Notes: generated by a model not told the origin, from the letters alone. DNA of 64,000 nt from Gemmatimonadota bacterium (GCA_022826565.1 JAJDUP010000003.1:176373-240372), one strand, 5' to 3'. Positions 26,113-35,968 are shown, counted from the first letter of the stretch. Made by a program: numbers and translations.

Positions 26113-26199
26113 CTCGAGGGTGCGTCCACCGTGGTTCCGCGGAAATGACGCGGGGCAACAGGATGTTCGGATGGGTATAGGCGCCCGGGAGGCCCTTGC

Positions 26200-28116
26200 C
26201 TAGAACGGCAGCCCCTCACTGACCGCGATCTCCGCATCGCGGACATCCAGGGCCAGCGAAGCCGGCAGCGTCCCGTCCCAGTCGCGCAGCACCGCCCTGA
26301 GCTTTCCGCTGCCCCGCTCGGTGACCATCGCCATGGGACGGGAGCCGAACCGCTCCAGCGCGTGCGACCCTTCGGGCCCCCAAAGCTCGACCCGATCGAG
26401 CGCACCGTCCCGGTCGGGATCGAAGGGCACCGCGAAGACGAAGTTTCCGCCCCCGTACTCCAGCGGACGCATGGCGAAGCTGAGCGAGAAGCGGCGCTCG
26501 CCGGCCGGGCCCAGGCCCTCCAGACGGTAGGGGCCGTCCGAGGTGGGCAGCGTGACGGGCGCATCGACCATGAACGCCGGATCGAGGACGAGCTCGCCGC
26601 CGACCGCCCTGCCCCATAGCAGCAACGTCTTCCCGCCGACGTGGGTGTTGATGCCGCCGCTCCGGGTCACCGGGCCCATCAGCCAGCCATCGGCGCCTGG
26701 TGCGCTCGCCCCGGCACGGGCGCCCGCCTCGGTGGGGGCACTCGCTCCGGCAGGGGCGTTGGCCCGCGCACTCCCCATCACAAGCGCCTCGCGGACGAGG
26801 CGGAAGTCCATCGCCCGCGCGAAGTGATAGTCGCTGATCCACCGTGGATAGCAGTACCCCATCAAATCCTTGTAAAGGGTCGCGCTGACGACGTGCTCCC
26901 GCTCGAAGTCGTAGCCCCACACACCGATCGCACCCCCGTCGTAGGGGTAGGACGTGTCGGCCGAGGTCGCTCCCCCGCAGGGAGCGTGGCGGAGGCCCAT
27001 GTTGTGGCCAAGTTCATGGGCAAGAGTTCCCGGATCCGCCTTTCCTATGCTGGCGGGATAGCCGATCTGCCCAAGACCGTCCCAGATGGCGTCTTCGCCG
27101 AGCATCATGGCACCGTAGTAATACCCTCGCTCACCCTCGCGTATGCGCAGGAAAACGAGCTCTCCCAGTAGCTCTCCCCACCCGCGGCCGATACTCAGAT
27201 CGGCGGTAGTTACAAACCCTTCGTGGCGCCGGACGGTAAGGTCGGAGACAGGCAGCAGCGTGCGGACTCCGGCAAGCTGCTCGCTCGTTGGCGTGAGTTC
27301 GTTGACCCATCGGTGGATGAGCCCCTTCGGGTCAGTTGCCACCTTGATCGGAACGACGGTGAGGTCGAACCGGGGCATGGTGCGCACATCAAGACGCATT
27401 CGCCCTGTGGACGGAATGCGGAGCTGGCTTTCCGGCGTCGCGGGCACGACACCGTCCTTGTCCAGCCGGATCACGAGATCGGTCCCGGGCACGATTACCG
27501 AACTGGGAATCCTCGCATTGTATGAGAGTTGGAGTCGGCTTTCGTCGACATCGACCGGCAAAAGCCGGAACTCGGGCGCTATCGCGACCCCGTGGATCAG
27601 GGCATCGCTGTGATAGAAGAGCGCTTCAACCCGCGGCTGGTAGTAGCTGCGCCGGTCACCAGTGACGAAGACGCGCAGGAGCGCGTCGCGGCCCGCGATC
27701 AGCGGTAGCCCGCGCCGCGTGTTCTGAACCCCCTGGGTGATGTAGTAGGTGGGTGCGGTCAGCGTGAGCCGGGTTGGGTTAACCCGCAACGGCGTGCGAG
27801 CGCGCAACCCGGCGAACGAGGCCATGACATCGGTCTCTGCGTAGTCCAGCGCGTTCGCCGCCCCGTCGGGCGAGATGTCGAGGGTGGCGGTATCCGCAGT
27901 CTCCCAGATGGGTTGTGCCCATGACGGCAGCGGCTCGATCACCCTCCCGTTGTCGTCCAGCACTACCACGGAGTACTGCACTCTGTCCCCGACAGTGACC
28001 ATCGTGTCAGCTGGCAGGATGAGCAGGGACGCAGGAGTTTGAGCGGGCTCGAACGTCAATTCGACGCAACTGCCCAGGATCAGGGCGAACGAGACCAGCA
28101 GGCCGGCGGACCTCAG
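26200..28116 (-). CDS. Secreted metzincin-type zinc metalloprotease lipoprotein (copy 2)
   Basis: A lipoprotein of about 638 residues. The signal ends in a lipobox (ILGSC); an Ig-like N-terminal part resembling bacterial Ig domains follows (about 20-125). The catalytic domain carries HELGHNMGLRH (His367, His371, His377) and a downstream DLMGYC Met-turn-like motif. A spacer of Ala/Gly-rich repeats (APTEAGARAGASAP) and a C-terminal beta domain close it. It is paralogous to the gene at 28667. Start: CTG 28116 forms a CTGA overlap with the upstream stop, has GGAGG six bases before it, and begins exactly at the signal peptide. The only standard start is GTG 28209, which would add 31 residues inside the upstream gene. 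Confidence 0.85.
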   Translation of the reverse strand: MRSAGLLVSFALILGSCVELTFEPAQTPASLLILPADTMVTVGDRVQYSVVVLDDNGRVIEPLPSWAQPIWETADTATLDISPDGAANALDYAETDVMASFAGLRARTPLRVNPTRLTLTAPTYYITQGVQNTRRGLPLIAGRDALLRVFVTGDRRSYYQPRVEALFYHSDALIHGVAIAPEFRLLPVDVDESRLQLSYNARIPSSVIVPGTDLVIRLDKDGVVPATPESQLRIPSTGRMRLDVRTMPRFDLTVVPIKVATDPKGLIHRWVNELTPTSEQLAGVRTLLPVSDLTVRRHEGFVTTADLSIGRGWGELLGELVFLRIREGERGYYYGAMMLGEDAIWDGLGQIGYPASIGKADPGTLAHELGHNMGLRHAPCGGATSADTSYPYDGGAIGVWGYDFEREHVVSATLYKDLMGYCYPRWISDYHFARAMDFRLVREALVMGSARANAPAGASAPTEAGARAGASAPGADGWLMGPVTRSGGINTHVGGKTLLLWGRAVGGELVLDPAFMVDAPVTLPTSDGPYRLEGLGPAGERRFSLSFAMRPLEYGGGNFVFAVPFDPDRDGALDRVELWGPEGSHALERFGSRPMAMVTERGSGKLRAVLRDWDGTLPASLALDVRDAEIAVSEGLPF

Positions 28117-28670
28117 GGGCCCCCTCCGCCGATTACGATCCCGAAGCCGAGGTCCAGCGTAAGGGCGACAGCTTGATCCGAGCTGGAAGGAGTGTTTGCG
28201 GAAAGCCACCTATACGATACTCCCGGCAGAAACCGCAAACTTCCACCCCCGACGTTGAGGCCTGCGGCTGCATGGACTCCGGCGCCGGCCTCGGGCGCTT
28301 CACCCTCGGTGCCCGCCCGCGTAGTGCCGAAGAGAACGCCCAGCCGCACCCATGGCAGACCGCCGGTCCATTCCGCGCCCAGCGCTCCGTGGTTCCCAAC
28401 CACGGTGATGTCCTTGCCCGTGCAGAACCCTTCCTCACAACCGAATGCCGTCCGGAAGAACCCGCCGAAGACCGCGACCGACGGCATCACCTGCCGCTTG
28501 ACGATCACGTCGTAGGAAAGGAGCGGGGCAATGTCGAGCGCAGCCGCCGAGCCCTCGATGCTGCCCACCGTGAGTCCGCCGCGCACTTCGGCCTGGAACT
28601 GGGCTGCGGCGGAGCCGTGCATCACAGCCAGGGCAGCCAGGGCAGCCAGTATAGCTCGCATCCTCATCAT
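28113..28670 (-). CDS. Small exported outer-membrane beta-barrel-like protein
   Basis: A 185-residue protein with a clear Sec signal peptide (ending HGSAAAQF). Alternating hydrophobic strands rich in Gly and aromatic residues follow (SVAVFGGFFRTAF, LPWVRLGVLFGTT, VALTLDLGFGIVIGG), and it ends in short Gly repeats. This looks like a small barrel, but no family is recognised. Two Cys in GCEEGFC may form a disulfide. It sits between two paralogous metalloprotease genes with overlaps on both sides (ATGA upstream, CTGA downstream), so all three are made together. Confidence 0.7.
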   Translation of the reverse strand: MMRMRAILAALAALAVMHGSAAAQFQAEVRGGLTVGSIEGSAAALDIAPLLSYDVIVKRQVMPSVAVFGGFFRTAFGCEEGFCTGKDITVVGNHGALGAEWTGGLPWVRLGVLFGTTRAGTEGEAPEAGAGVHAAAGLNVGGGSLRFLPGVSYRWLSANTPSSSDQAVALTLDLGFGIVIGGGGP

Positions 28671-30475
28671 CCACCTCCCGGAAGGCCGTCGCTGACCATG
28701 ATTTCGGTGTCCCCATCCACCAGGTTGAAGCCGCCGTTCCAGTCCCGCAGGATCGCCCGCACCTGACCGCTGGCGCGGTTGGTGATGATCGCCATGGGGC
28801 TCTCGCTCGAAGGCCCGAGCACGTATTCACCCTCCGGACCGGAGAGTACGACGCGCGTGAGTTCCCCGTCCCGCTCGGGGTCGTAGGGCACGGCGAAGAG
28901 GAAGTGTCCGCCGCCGAATTCGACCGGATCGGGGGTGAAGTCGAAGGAGAAGTGGGTGCTCCCGTCCCCGGTGAAGCCCTCCAGGCGGTACGGGCCACCC
29001 GAATCGGGCAGCCTTGGGGTGCCCTCCATCAGGAACGCCGGTTCCAGCAGGAACTCGTCGTCGCCAACGCCGCCCCAGAGCAGCAGCGTCGTCTCCGGAG
29101 GCGCCGAAGCGGCCGGCACCGTCCCGCCGAAGTCTTCCGTGGCGCGGCGATGGGCGAGCGCCCTCTTGAACTGATAGTCACTGATCCAATCGGGATTGCA
29201 GTACCCCATGATGTCCTTGTACTGCATGGGAGACACCAGCCGGGTGCGATGAACATCGTACCCCCACACGCCGATCGAGCCCGCTTCGTGTGGGAAGTTC
29301 GGATCCGGACCCCCGGCGAGCCCGCACGGTGCGTGGCGCAGGTTCATGTTGTGACCCAGCTCGTGGGCGAAGGTGCGGTCGGAATCCCGTCCCACGCTTA
29401 TCGGCAGACCGATGAACCCCAGCCCGCCCCACCTCGATCCCGGCGGCAGAATGATGACTCCGTAGTAGTAGCCGTCGCCACCCTCGATTGCGCGCACGGT
29501 CCGCATCTCGCCGAGGAACCGCCGCCAGCCGCCGTCAGTCGTCAGGTCCGACGACGTATGGAAGGTCTCGTGCACCCGGACCTCCATATCGCCGATCGGC
29601 AACACCGTCCGCGCAAAGCGCATGTTGCGGTGGTCCGCGTCCAGACGCCGGGTCCACTGGAAGACCCGTTCATCGGGAGCGGAGGAGTGGAGCGTCGGAA
29701 CGATGGTCTGGACGTGTGCAGGCATTTCGATGACGCCCAGGTCCATTACGCCCTCGGCAGGAATCCGGGTTTCGCTGCCCGTGTCCAGCGGGACGATTCC
29801 TTCGGTGTCGAGCTCGACCACGAGCCCCAGTCCGGGCTGGATGATCTCGCCCGGGATCGGGGTGTTGAAAGAGAGGTCGAGTCTGCCCTCCTCGACGGTC
29901 GATGGCAGGACATCCGACCCCGGCGTCATCAGCGCCGTGTGCACGATCGCGCCGTCCTGGTAGAGCGTGGCGCGCACGTTCGGCTGATAGAAGCTGGTCT
30001 CGTCCCCGGTGGCAAAGATCCGCAACAGCGCGTCGCGCCCGGCAATGACCGGAACCCCGTCGATCGCCGGGATCACCTGGTTCAGGTAGATCGACGACGC
30101 GTGCAGCCTGATGTTGGCCGGGTTGATCCTCAGCGTGGTCCAGGCTTCCAGCCCGGCCGCCCTTGCGATGATCCGGAGATCGCCGCCGCCAAGCGCTGTC
30201 ACGTCCCCGTCCGGCGCAATGTCGATCACGTGAGGGTCGGGGGTGACTTCCCAGGCGGCGGGCGCCCAGGACGGCGGGCCGCGCATCGTGTTCAGGTCCT
30301 TGTCCCGGACCACGAGATTGAGTCTGACCTGGTCGCCCTCGGTTATCAGGGTGTCGGCCGGCGTGATCTCCAGGAAGTGCGGGACCTGGTCGGGTTCGAG
30401 CGCCAGATCGGCGCACCCGGACCACAAGAGCGCCCCGGCCAGCACCGATACTAAATATTTTTGTTTAGTGTTCAT
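28667..30475 (-). CDS. Secreted metzincin-type zinc metalloprotease lipoprotein (copy 1)
   Basis: A 602-residue lipoprotein (lipobox WSGC near residue 21), paralogous to the gene at 26200. Both share an Ig-like N-terminal region, IAGRDALLRIF-type segments, the zinc motif HELGHNMNLRHAPCG (His371, His375, His381), GSIGVWGYDV, and DIMGYCNPDWISDY, which supplies the Met-turn. The C-terminal beta domain ends with repeated GPYRLEGF and VRAILRDWNG motifs. It lacks the Ala-rich spacer of copy 2. Probably cleaves proteins at the cell surface; specificity unknown. First gene of the three-gene operon. The first codons are AT-rich (TKQKYL), unlike the neighbourhood. Confidence 0.9.
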   Translation of the reverse strand: MNTKQKYLVSVLAGALLWSGCADLALEPDQVPHFLEITPADTLITEGDQVRLNLVVRDKDLNTMRGPPSWAPAAWEVTPDPHVIDIAPDGDVTALGGGDLRIIARAAGLEAWTTLRINPANIRLHASSIYLNQVIPAIDGVPVIAGRDALLRIFATGDETSFYQPNVRATLYQDGAIVHTALMTPGSDVLPSTVEEGRLDLSFNTPIPGEIIQPGLGLVVELDTEGIVPLDTGSETRIPAEGVMDLGVIEMPAHVQTIVPTLHSSAPDERVFQWTRRLDADHRNMRFARTVLPIGDMEVRVHETFHTSSDLTTDGGWRRFLGEMRTVRAIEGGDGYYYGVIILPPGSRWGGLGFIGLPISVGRDSDRTFAHELGHNMNLRHAPCGLAGGPDPNFPHEAGSIGVWGYDVHRTRLVSPMQYKDIMGYCNPDWISDYQFKRALAHRRATEDFGGTVPAASAPPETTLLLWGGVGDDEFLLEPAFLMEGTPRLPDSGGPYRLEGFTGDGSTHFSFDFTPDPVEFGGGHFLFAVPYDPERDGELTRVVLSGPEGEYVLGPSSESPMAIITNRASGQVRAILRDWNGGFNLVDGDTEIMVSDGLPGGG

Positions 30476-30503
30476 AACATTCGCCCTGCCAGACGGGTGA
30501 GTG

Positions 30504-31199
30504 TCAATACACCCGAATCTTGATATTGCGGTACCAGACCGGATCGCCGTGGTCCTGAAGGCCGATGTGCCCTTGGCGGGCCATTCCGTATCCGGGCCAC
30601 TCCGAGAATTTGGTGCTCATGACCGTGCGGCGCCAATCGTCGGTCCACAATTCGTATTCCAACAGCCTGGTGCCGTTCATCCAGTGCTCTACCCGGGCGC
30701 CGCGGACAATGATCCGCGTTTGGTTCCACTCTCTGACCCGACGGGTGACATCCTCGGCCGGGGCATGCAGTGCGTAGTTGGATCCGGCCGAGGTTTCGGG
30801 GTTGGCGCCGTCCGCGTGACCGTCGTTGTCGAGGATCTGGTACTCGGGGCCAGTCCAGTAGGGCGCCCGCTCGGCCTCGGTTGCGCGGTAGAAGATGCCG
30901 CTGTTGCCTCCCTCCGCGACCTTCCATTCCAGTGACAGTTCGAAGTCCGCGTACTGGTCGGCGGTCATCAGGTCCCCGTCCCCACCGCCCGGCGTGAAGG
31001 TCAGCGCGCCGTCCTGCACCGACCATCCGCCGGGGACGTCGTCGCGCCGGTAGCCGCGCCAGCCGTCCAGGGTGCCGTCGAAGAGGAGCCTCCAGCCGGC
31101 CGCTTCCTCCTCTGCTGTCAAGCGGTTCACCGGGGGTTCCTGGGCCGCCGCCAGCAGCGGCACCAGCCAGATCGCCGCGGCGCACGCCCCGCTATTCAT
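30504..31199 (-). CDS. DUF1080 (3-keto-disaccharide hydrolase-like) domain protein, exported
   Basis: A 231-residue protein: a Sec signal ending PLLAAAQEP, then a single DUF1080 domain, a concanavalin-like beta-sandwich with [34 protein letters not shown] and the C-terminal [18 protein letters not shown]. Family members hydrolyse or bind 3-keto-glycosides in the periplasm. ATG 31199 overlaps the upstream isomerase stop by eight bases, so it is last in the sugar operon. The open frame extends upstream, but the signal peptide fixes the start. Confidence 0.9.
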   Translation of the reverse strand: MNSGACAAAIWLVPLLAAAQEPPVNRLTAEEEAAGWRLLFDGTLDGWRGYRRDDVPGGWSVQDGALTFTPGGGDGDLMTADQYADFELSLEWKVAEGGNSGIFYRATEAERAPYWTGPEYQILDNDGHADGANPETSAGSNYALHAPAEDVTRRVREWNQTRIIVRGARVEHWMNGTRLLEYELWTDDWRRTVMSTKFSEWPGYGMARQGHIGLQDHGDPVWYRNIKIRVY

Positions 31200-32196
31200 C
31201 GCTGCTGAACGCTGCGTCGAACGCCGCGCCCGACGGAGGAAACGCCAGCCTGCGGACGAACTCGCAGGCTTCCCTCGCCCCGTGTTCGCGGTCCATGCCC
31301 GCGTCTTCCCACTCCACCGAAAGAGGACCATGGTATCCCACCTGGTTCAGGGCCCGGATTACGGCCTCGAAATCGACGCGGCCGCGCCCAAGCGATCGAA
31401 AGTCCCAGAAGCGGCGAGGATCGCCGAACTCCGTGTGTCCGCCGAACACCCCCGCGTCCGTCGGGCGGGCGGACCACCACACGTCCTTCATGTGCGCGTG
31501 GAAGATCCGGTCGCCGAAACGTCTTATGAAATCGACGCAGTCGACCCCCTGGTACGCAAGGTGGCTGGGGTCGTAGTTGAAGCCGAAGGCGGGGTGGCCA
31601 TCGACCGCTTCCAGCGCCCGCTCGGCAGTGGCGATGTCGAAGGCGATCTCGGTCGGATGGACTTCCAGCGCGAAACGGACGCCTTCGGCCGCGAAGACGT
31701 CCAGCACGGGGGTCCACCGCTCCGAGAAGTCGCGGAAGCCTTCGTCGATCCACGACGCCGGCACCGGCGGGAAGGAATAGAGGAGGTGCCAGATCGCGCT
31801 GCCGGTGAAGCCGTTGACGACCTCGACGCCGAGGCCCGCGGCCGCCCTGGCCGTGTCCGCCATCTCGGCGGCGGCGCGTTGCCGTACGCCTTCCGGGTCG
31901 CCGTCGCCCCACACGCGGGCGGGCAGGATATCCCGGTGTCGCGCGTCTATTCGGTCGCACACGGCCTGTCCGACGAGATGGTTGCTGATCGCGTGGACGG
32001 TGAGGCCGTGGCGGGCCAGCAGCGCTCGGCGACCCGCGCAGTAGTCCGGGTCCGCGAGCGCCGCGGCGACGTCGAAATGGTCGCCCCAGCAGGCAAGTTC
32101 GAGGCCGTCGTAACCCCAGGCGGCGGCCTTTTCGGCCAGTACTTCCAGGGAAAGGTCGGCCCACTGGCCGGTGAAGAGGGTGACCGGGCGGGTCAT
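31192..32196 (-). CDS. Sugar phosphate isomerase/epimerase (AP endonuclease 2-like TIM barrel)
   Basis: A 334-residue xylose isomerase-like barrel protein. [49 protein letters not shown] and [12 protein letters not shown] supply the Glu/Asp/His metal ligands expected in this fold. There is no signal peptide, so it is cytoplasmic. GGAGG stands nine bases before the ATG. It lies between the Gfo/Idh/MocA dehydrogenase and DUF1080 genes; in such clusters these enzymes process keto-sugars, which is inferred from context. Confidence 0.9.
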   Translation of the reverse strand: MTRPVTLFTGQWADLSLEVLAEKAAAWGYDGLELACWGDHFDVAAALADPDYCAGRRALLARHGLTVHAISNHLVGQAVCDRIDARHRDILPARVWGDGDPEGVRQRAAAEMADTARAAAGLGVEVVNGFTGSAIWHLLYSFPPVPASWIDEGFRDFSERWTPVLDVFAAEGVRFALEVHPTEIAFDIATAERALEAVDGHPAFGFNYDPSHLAYQGVDCVDFIRRFGDRIFHAHMKDVWWSARPTDAGVFGGHTEFGDPRRFWDFRSLGRGRVDFEAVIRALNQVGYHGPLSVEWEDAGMDREHGAREACEFVRRLAFPPSGAAFDAAFSSDE

Positions 32197-32224
32197 TGGC
32201 GCGCCTCCGGCAGGGCGCAGCGGC

Positions 32225-33418
32225 TCACGCGGGGACCTCCACCGCGCGGCCGGCGGCGGCCATCTCCACCCAGGCCTCCCGCGAAGCCGAGGCGAGCACT
32301 CCCTCGATGAAGCGCATGCCGGCCAGCCCGTCCGCGTGGTCGGGGAAGTCGTGATCGAGAGGGTCGCCCTCATCCCCCGCAATCCTCGCCCCGATCACCC
32401 GCCCCGCATTCCGGTAGAGGTTCGCAAAGGCCTCGATGAAGCCCTCGGGGTGCCCCGGCGGCAGGCGCGTCGAGCGTTGGGCCGCCTCGCACAGGTAAGC
32501 GTTGCCGCGGGTCAGGCGCTGGCGGGGCGCATCGGCGTGCAGCACATCGAGGTGGTTCGGCTCCTCCTGCCGCCAGACCAGCCCCGCGCGTTCGCCGTAG
32601 ACGCGCAGCGTCAGGCCGTTCTCCTCGCCCGCCGACACCTGGCTCGCGTAGCAGACCCCGCGCGCGCCGCCCGCGAAGCGCACCAGGACCGCCGCGTCGT
32701 CCTCCATCGCGCGCCCCGGCACCAGCGACGCGAGTTCGGCGAACACGGCTTCGATCTCGAGCCCGGTTACGTAGCGCACGAGGTTGTGAAGGTGCGACCC
32801 GATGTCGCCCATTGCGGATGTCGGCCCCGCCTGCGAAGGATCCTGGCGCCACGACGCCTGCTTGTGGCCGCCCTCTTCGAGGCGCGTCGCGAGCCAGCCC
32901 TGCGGATACTCGGCCACCACCTTGCGCAGCGTGCCCAGCCCGCCCGACCGCACCAGGTGCCGCGCCTCCTTCACCATGGGGTAGCCGGTGTAGTTGTGGG
33001 TCAGCGCGAAGACGAGGCCGGTGCGCTCCACCGCGCCGCACAGATCCTCGGCGTCGGCCACCGTGGTCGTCATGGGCTTGTCGCAGACGACGTGGATGCC
33101 GGCGTCCAGGAAGGCCATCGCGACCGGGTGATGAAGGTGGTTGGGGGTGACGATCGACACCGCGTCGATGCGGCGGTCCGGGCCCAGCGCGGCCTCCGCG
33201 GCGGCCATCTCGCCGAAGGAACCGTAGACCCGCCGCGCGTCCAGCCCCAGATCGCGCCCCTGCGCACGGGAGCGGTCCGGGTGCGAGGCGAAGGCCCCAG
33301 CGACGAGCTCCCACTCGCCGTCCAGCGCTGCGGCCATCCGGTGCACGGCCCCGATGAAGGCGCCGGGCCCGCCGCCGACCATGCCATACCGGAGCTTCCG
33401 GCCCAGGTGGGGGTTCAT
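32225..33418 (-). CDS. Gfo/Idh/MocA family oxidoreductase
   Basis: A 397-residue NAD(P)-dependent sugar dehydrogenase. The Rossmann part opens with [34 protein letters not shown] and [10 protein letters not shown] (the catalytic Lys of the EKP-type motif) follow; and the C-terminal dimer domain contains [10 protein letters not shown] with the catalytic Asp and His. It probably oxidises or reduces a sugar ring at C3, given the DUF1080 partner. It sits 28 bases upstream of the isomerase and 16 bases downstream of the MFS transporter on the same strand. Confidence 0.93.
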   Translation of the reverse strand: MNPHLGRKLRYGMVGGGPGAFIGAVHRMAAALDGEWELVAGAFASHPDRSRAQGRDLGLDARRVYGSFGEMAAAEAALGPDRRIDAVSIVTPNHLHHPVAMAFLDAGIHVVCDKPMTTTVADAEDLCGAVERTGLVFALTHNYTGYPMVKEARHLVRSGGLGTLRKVVAEYPQGWLATRLEEGGHKQASWRQDPSQAGPTSAMGDIGSHLHNLVRYVTGLEIEAVFAELASLVPGRAMEDDAAVLVRFAGGARGVCYASQVSAGEENGLTLRVYGERAGLVWRQEEPNHLDVLHADAPRQRLTRGNAYLCEAAQRSTRLPPGHPEGFIEAFANLYRNAGRVIGARIAGDEGDPLDHDFPDHADGLAGMRFIEGVLASASREAWVEMAAAGRAVEVPA

Positions 33419-33434
33419 GACGTGCGCGCCCCGT

Positions 33435-34928
33435 CTACGTCAGCCGCTCCGCCCGGTATCCGCCGCGTCGCCGCTCTCGCACGAACAGCGTCCCGAACAC
33501 GACGATCAGCAGTCCGCTGAAGGGGACCAGCGACCGGAACGATACCAGACCCCCGTGGTTTTCCGCCGGGTTGAGGATCTCCTGGGCCCGCTCGACCAGC
33601 GGCGATGTCGAACCGGACCCGATCAGCGCCCGCAGCGCGTTGGCCGTCTCGACCGGCGGCAGCGAGTCGTTCTCCAGAACGAACTCGACCACCTCCGCGA
33701 CCGTTGCGTGCGCCGCCCGCAGGTCGTCGCCCTCCGGGCCCGGCGTGCGCAACGCCTGCGAATTCAACGCGCCCACCCCCTGCAGCAGCACCACGTAGGC
33801 GCCGTTCTCGACGAGCAGGGGGTGCGCCTCGCGGTCCGCGATCTCACCCATCCAGGGCGAGGTGACGAGCCCGACGGTGGCCATCCCCACCGTCCCCATC
33901 AATCCCAGTCCCAGCGCGCCGCTCTTCGGAATCTGCTCCGAAATAAAGCCGAGCATCGTCGGCCACATGTAGCAGACGCCCACCGCAAACACCGTCGCGG
34001 CCGCCACGGCAACCCCCGCGGATCCCCCGCCGCTCAGCCAGAGCAGTCCAACCGCCGAAATCACCGCGGAAGCGAGCAGGATCCCCGTCGGCGACAACCG
34101 GTGCACGACCGGCCCGGCCCAGAACCGCATCACCGCCATGATCCCGTTGATGTACACGAGCACCAGGATGCCGGCCATTCCGCCGGCCTCCAGCACGGCC
34201 GGGAGCCAGCGGTTCGGCCCCAGCTCGATCGACGCGGTAACGGTCGTGCAGACGAGTATCACCAGCATCAGCGGCGTGCTGAACGTGGCCCGGAACATCT
34301 CGCCCATCGAAACCCCCGAGCGCACCCCCTCCGTCCGCGGAAACCGCTGCCCCAGCAGCAGGAACCCGTACGCCACCGTCGGGACCAGGATCAGCACCAG
34401 CTTGAGCTGCCACGAAGTCAGCCCCACCTGATCCAGCCCATACGCCGCCAGCCCGCCCAGCACGATCCCCCCGGGAAACCAGACGTGGAACCGATTCAGC
34501 TTCGCCGTCTTGTCGTCCGGAAAGAGCGTCGCCACCAGCGGATTGCACGCCGCCTCGACCAGCCCGTTGGCCATCGCGATCACCAGCGCCCCGGCGAACA
34601 GCGTCGCGAACCCGCCGGCGAAGATCATCACCAGCGTGCCCCCCAGGTGGCAGGCGAAGGCCATCCGCAGCAGCGTGCGCATCCCGAGCGTGTCGCACAG
34701 AGGCGCGAAGACCACCTGCGAGAGCGCGAATCCCCACAGCGCCGCTCCGCCGATCCATCCGACCTGCGCGTTCGTCAGCACGAATTCGCCCTTCAGCGCA
34801 AACATGACCGCGCCCACCGTCGCAAAGGCCACGGAAGTCGCGATGAGCGCGACGCAGCTGCCCAGGAAGAGTCGGTCGGGGTTGAGGGCGGCGTCTTCAG
34901 CGCGGGCCGCGGTGGTCGGTACGTTCAT
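33435..34928 (-). CDS. MFS sugar transporter
   Basis: A 497-residue major facilitator with about 12 membrane segments. FHVWFPGGIVLGGL and the general pattern of the FucP-like sugar:H+ symporters are present; LCDTLGMRTLLRM is the loop 2-3 motif. A soluble loop of about 80 residues before the last helix is longer than usual. It likely imports the sugar handled by the downstream dehydrogenase and isomerase. A lipoprotein isomerase-like gene lies 37 bases upstream. Confidence 0.9.
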   Translation of the reverse strand: MNVPTTAARAEDAALNPDRLFLGSCVALIATSVAFATVGAVMFALKGEFVLTNAQVGWIGGAALWGFALSQVVFAPLCDTLGMRTLLRMAFACHLGGTLVMIFAGGFATLFAGALVIAMANGLVEAACNPLVATLFPDDKTAKLNRFHVWFPGGIVLGGLAAYGLDQVGLTSWQLKLVLILVPTVAYGFLLLGQRFPRTEGVRSGVSMGEMFRATFSTPLMLVILVCTTVTASIELGPNRWLPAVLEAGGMAGILVLVYINGIMAVMRFWAGPVVHRLSPTGILLASAVISAVGLLWLSGGGSAGVAVAAATVFAVGVCYMWPTMLGFISEQIPKSGALGLGLMGTVGMATVGLVTSPWMGEIADREAHPLLVENGAYVVLLQGVGALNSQALRTPGPEGDDLRAAHATVAEVVEFVLENDSLPPVETANALRALIGSGSTSPLVERAQEILNPAENHGGLVSFRSLVPFSGLLIVVFGTLFVRERRRGGYRAERLT

Positions 34929-34965
34929 GCGCGTTTCCTTGCTCGGCTGCGGGTGATGGTCGGCG

Positions 34966-35892
34966 TCAGGTCGCGGACAGATGACGGTAACTGGCCTGGA
35001 TCGAGGCGAGGGGATCGCCCGGCTGGTCGTGCTCCACGAAGTAGTGCCGCAGCCCCGCGTGCTCCGAGTGCGCGAAGATCCCGGCCCAGTCGATCACTCC
35101 CGCGCCCACGTCGACCATCTCCCCGTCGGCACTCAGGCCCTTGACGTGGCAGAGTGGGAAACGCCCCGGGTAGGCCTCGAAGAGGGCAAGCGCATCGACG
35201 CCGACGAGCGCCGACCAATACAGGTCGATCTCAAGGTCGACGAGCGCCGGGTCGAGGTTGTCGGCGAGGACGGTGTAGCCGGTCGGCCCGGCGGGGTCGT
35301 CGCCCGCGGGCTCGAACTCGAAAGCGTGGTTGTGGTAGCCGATCCGGAGGCCGGCGGATGCGGCGGCCCCCCCGGCTTCGTTCAGGATGCCGGCCACCTC
35401 GCGGTAGCCGTCGGCGGTCCTGAGCGACTCGGGGAGCCATGGCACCACCAGCCAGCCGTGCCCGATCGCCTGTGCCGATGCGATGGACGCGTCGAGCGCG
35501 TCGCCCCGCATGAGATCGAGCCCGACGTGGGTGGCTGGTGCGGTGAGGCCATTGGTGCCGAGCATGGCGCGGATCTCGTCCGGCGGGTGGTCGAAGTACC
35601 CGGCGAACTCGACCTCGCTGTAGCCGATGGCGGCCACGGCGGCGAGCGTCGCGGCGACATCGTCGGCCATGAGGTCGCGCACAGTGTAGAGCTGGACGCC
35701 GATGCGGTCGAGGGTGGGGTCGAGTGCGGGCCGCCCGCCGTCGGCTTCCCCGGCAGCTGCGTTCCCTGTTCTGTCCGGCCCAGCCCCGACCTCGGCCGCC
35801 TCTCCCGTCTCGGCTCCCTCGCCCGCGCACCCAACCAGCATCCCGGCACCGGCGGCGAGTCCCGCCGCCTGAAGGAACTGCTTCCTGTCCAT
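34966..35892 (-). CDS. Sugar phosphate isomerase/epimerase-like lipoprotein
   Basis: A 308-residue protein with an export signal and lipobox (MLVGC, residue 22) followed by a Glu/Gly/Ala-rich linker (about 23-58). The TIM barrel of the xylose isomerase-like family comes next (GVQLYTVRDLM, YSEVEFAGYF, IGYHNHAFEF, LVDLEIDLYW, CHVKG). Being lipid-anchored, it acts outside the cytoplasm, unlike the second barrel protein at 31192. It is first in the five-gene sugar cluster. Confidence 0.88.
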   Translation of the reverse strand: MDRKQFLQAAGLAAGAGMLVGCAGEGAETGEAAEVGAGPDRTGNAAAGEADGGRPALDPTLDRIGVQLYTVRDLMADDVAATLAAVAAIGYSEVEFAGYFDHPPDEIRAMLGTNGLTAPATHVGLDLMRGDALDASIASAQAIGHGWLVVPWLPESLRTADGYREVAGILNEAGGAAASAGLRIGYHNHAFEFEPAGDDPAGPTGYTVLADNLDPALVDLEIDLYWSALVGVDALALFEAYPGRFPLCHVKGLSADGEMVDVGAGVIDWAGIFAHSEHAGLRHYFVEHDQPGDPLASIQASYRHLSAT

Positions 35893-35968
35893 GAATACGC
35901 TCCTTGAAATCGTGCGGCTACAAGATGCGGCACGGGGGAGGGTGTCGCCAATGGGGGGGGGCGACGGG

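Noticed and set aside
30455..30475. ACTAAA-N8-TTTAGT inverted repeat as an operator
   Set aside because: It lies within the first codons of the metalloprotease gene (TKQKYL) and is explained by AT-rich coding; weak on its own.
33354..35144. A 596-codon plus-strand frame over the MFS and isomerase genes
   Set aside because: Composition dominated by Arg, His, Gln and Pro; the minus-strand genes have clear families.
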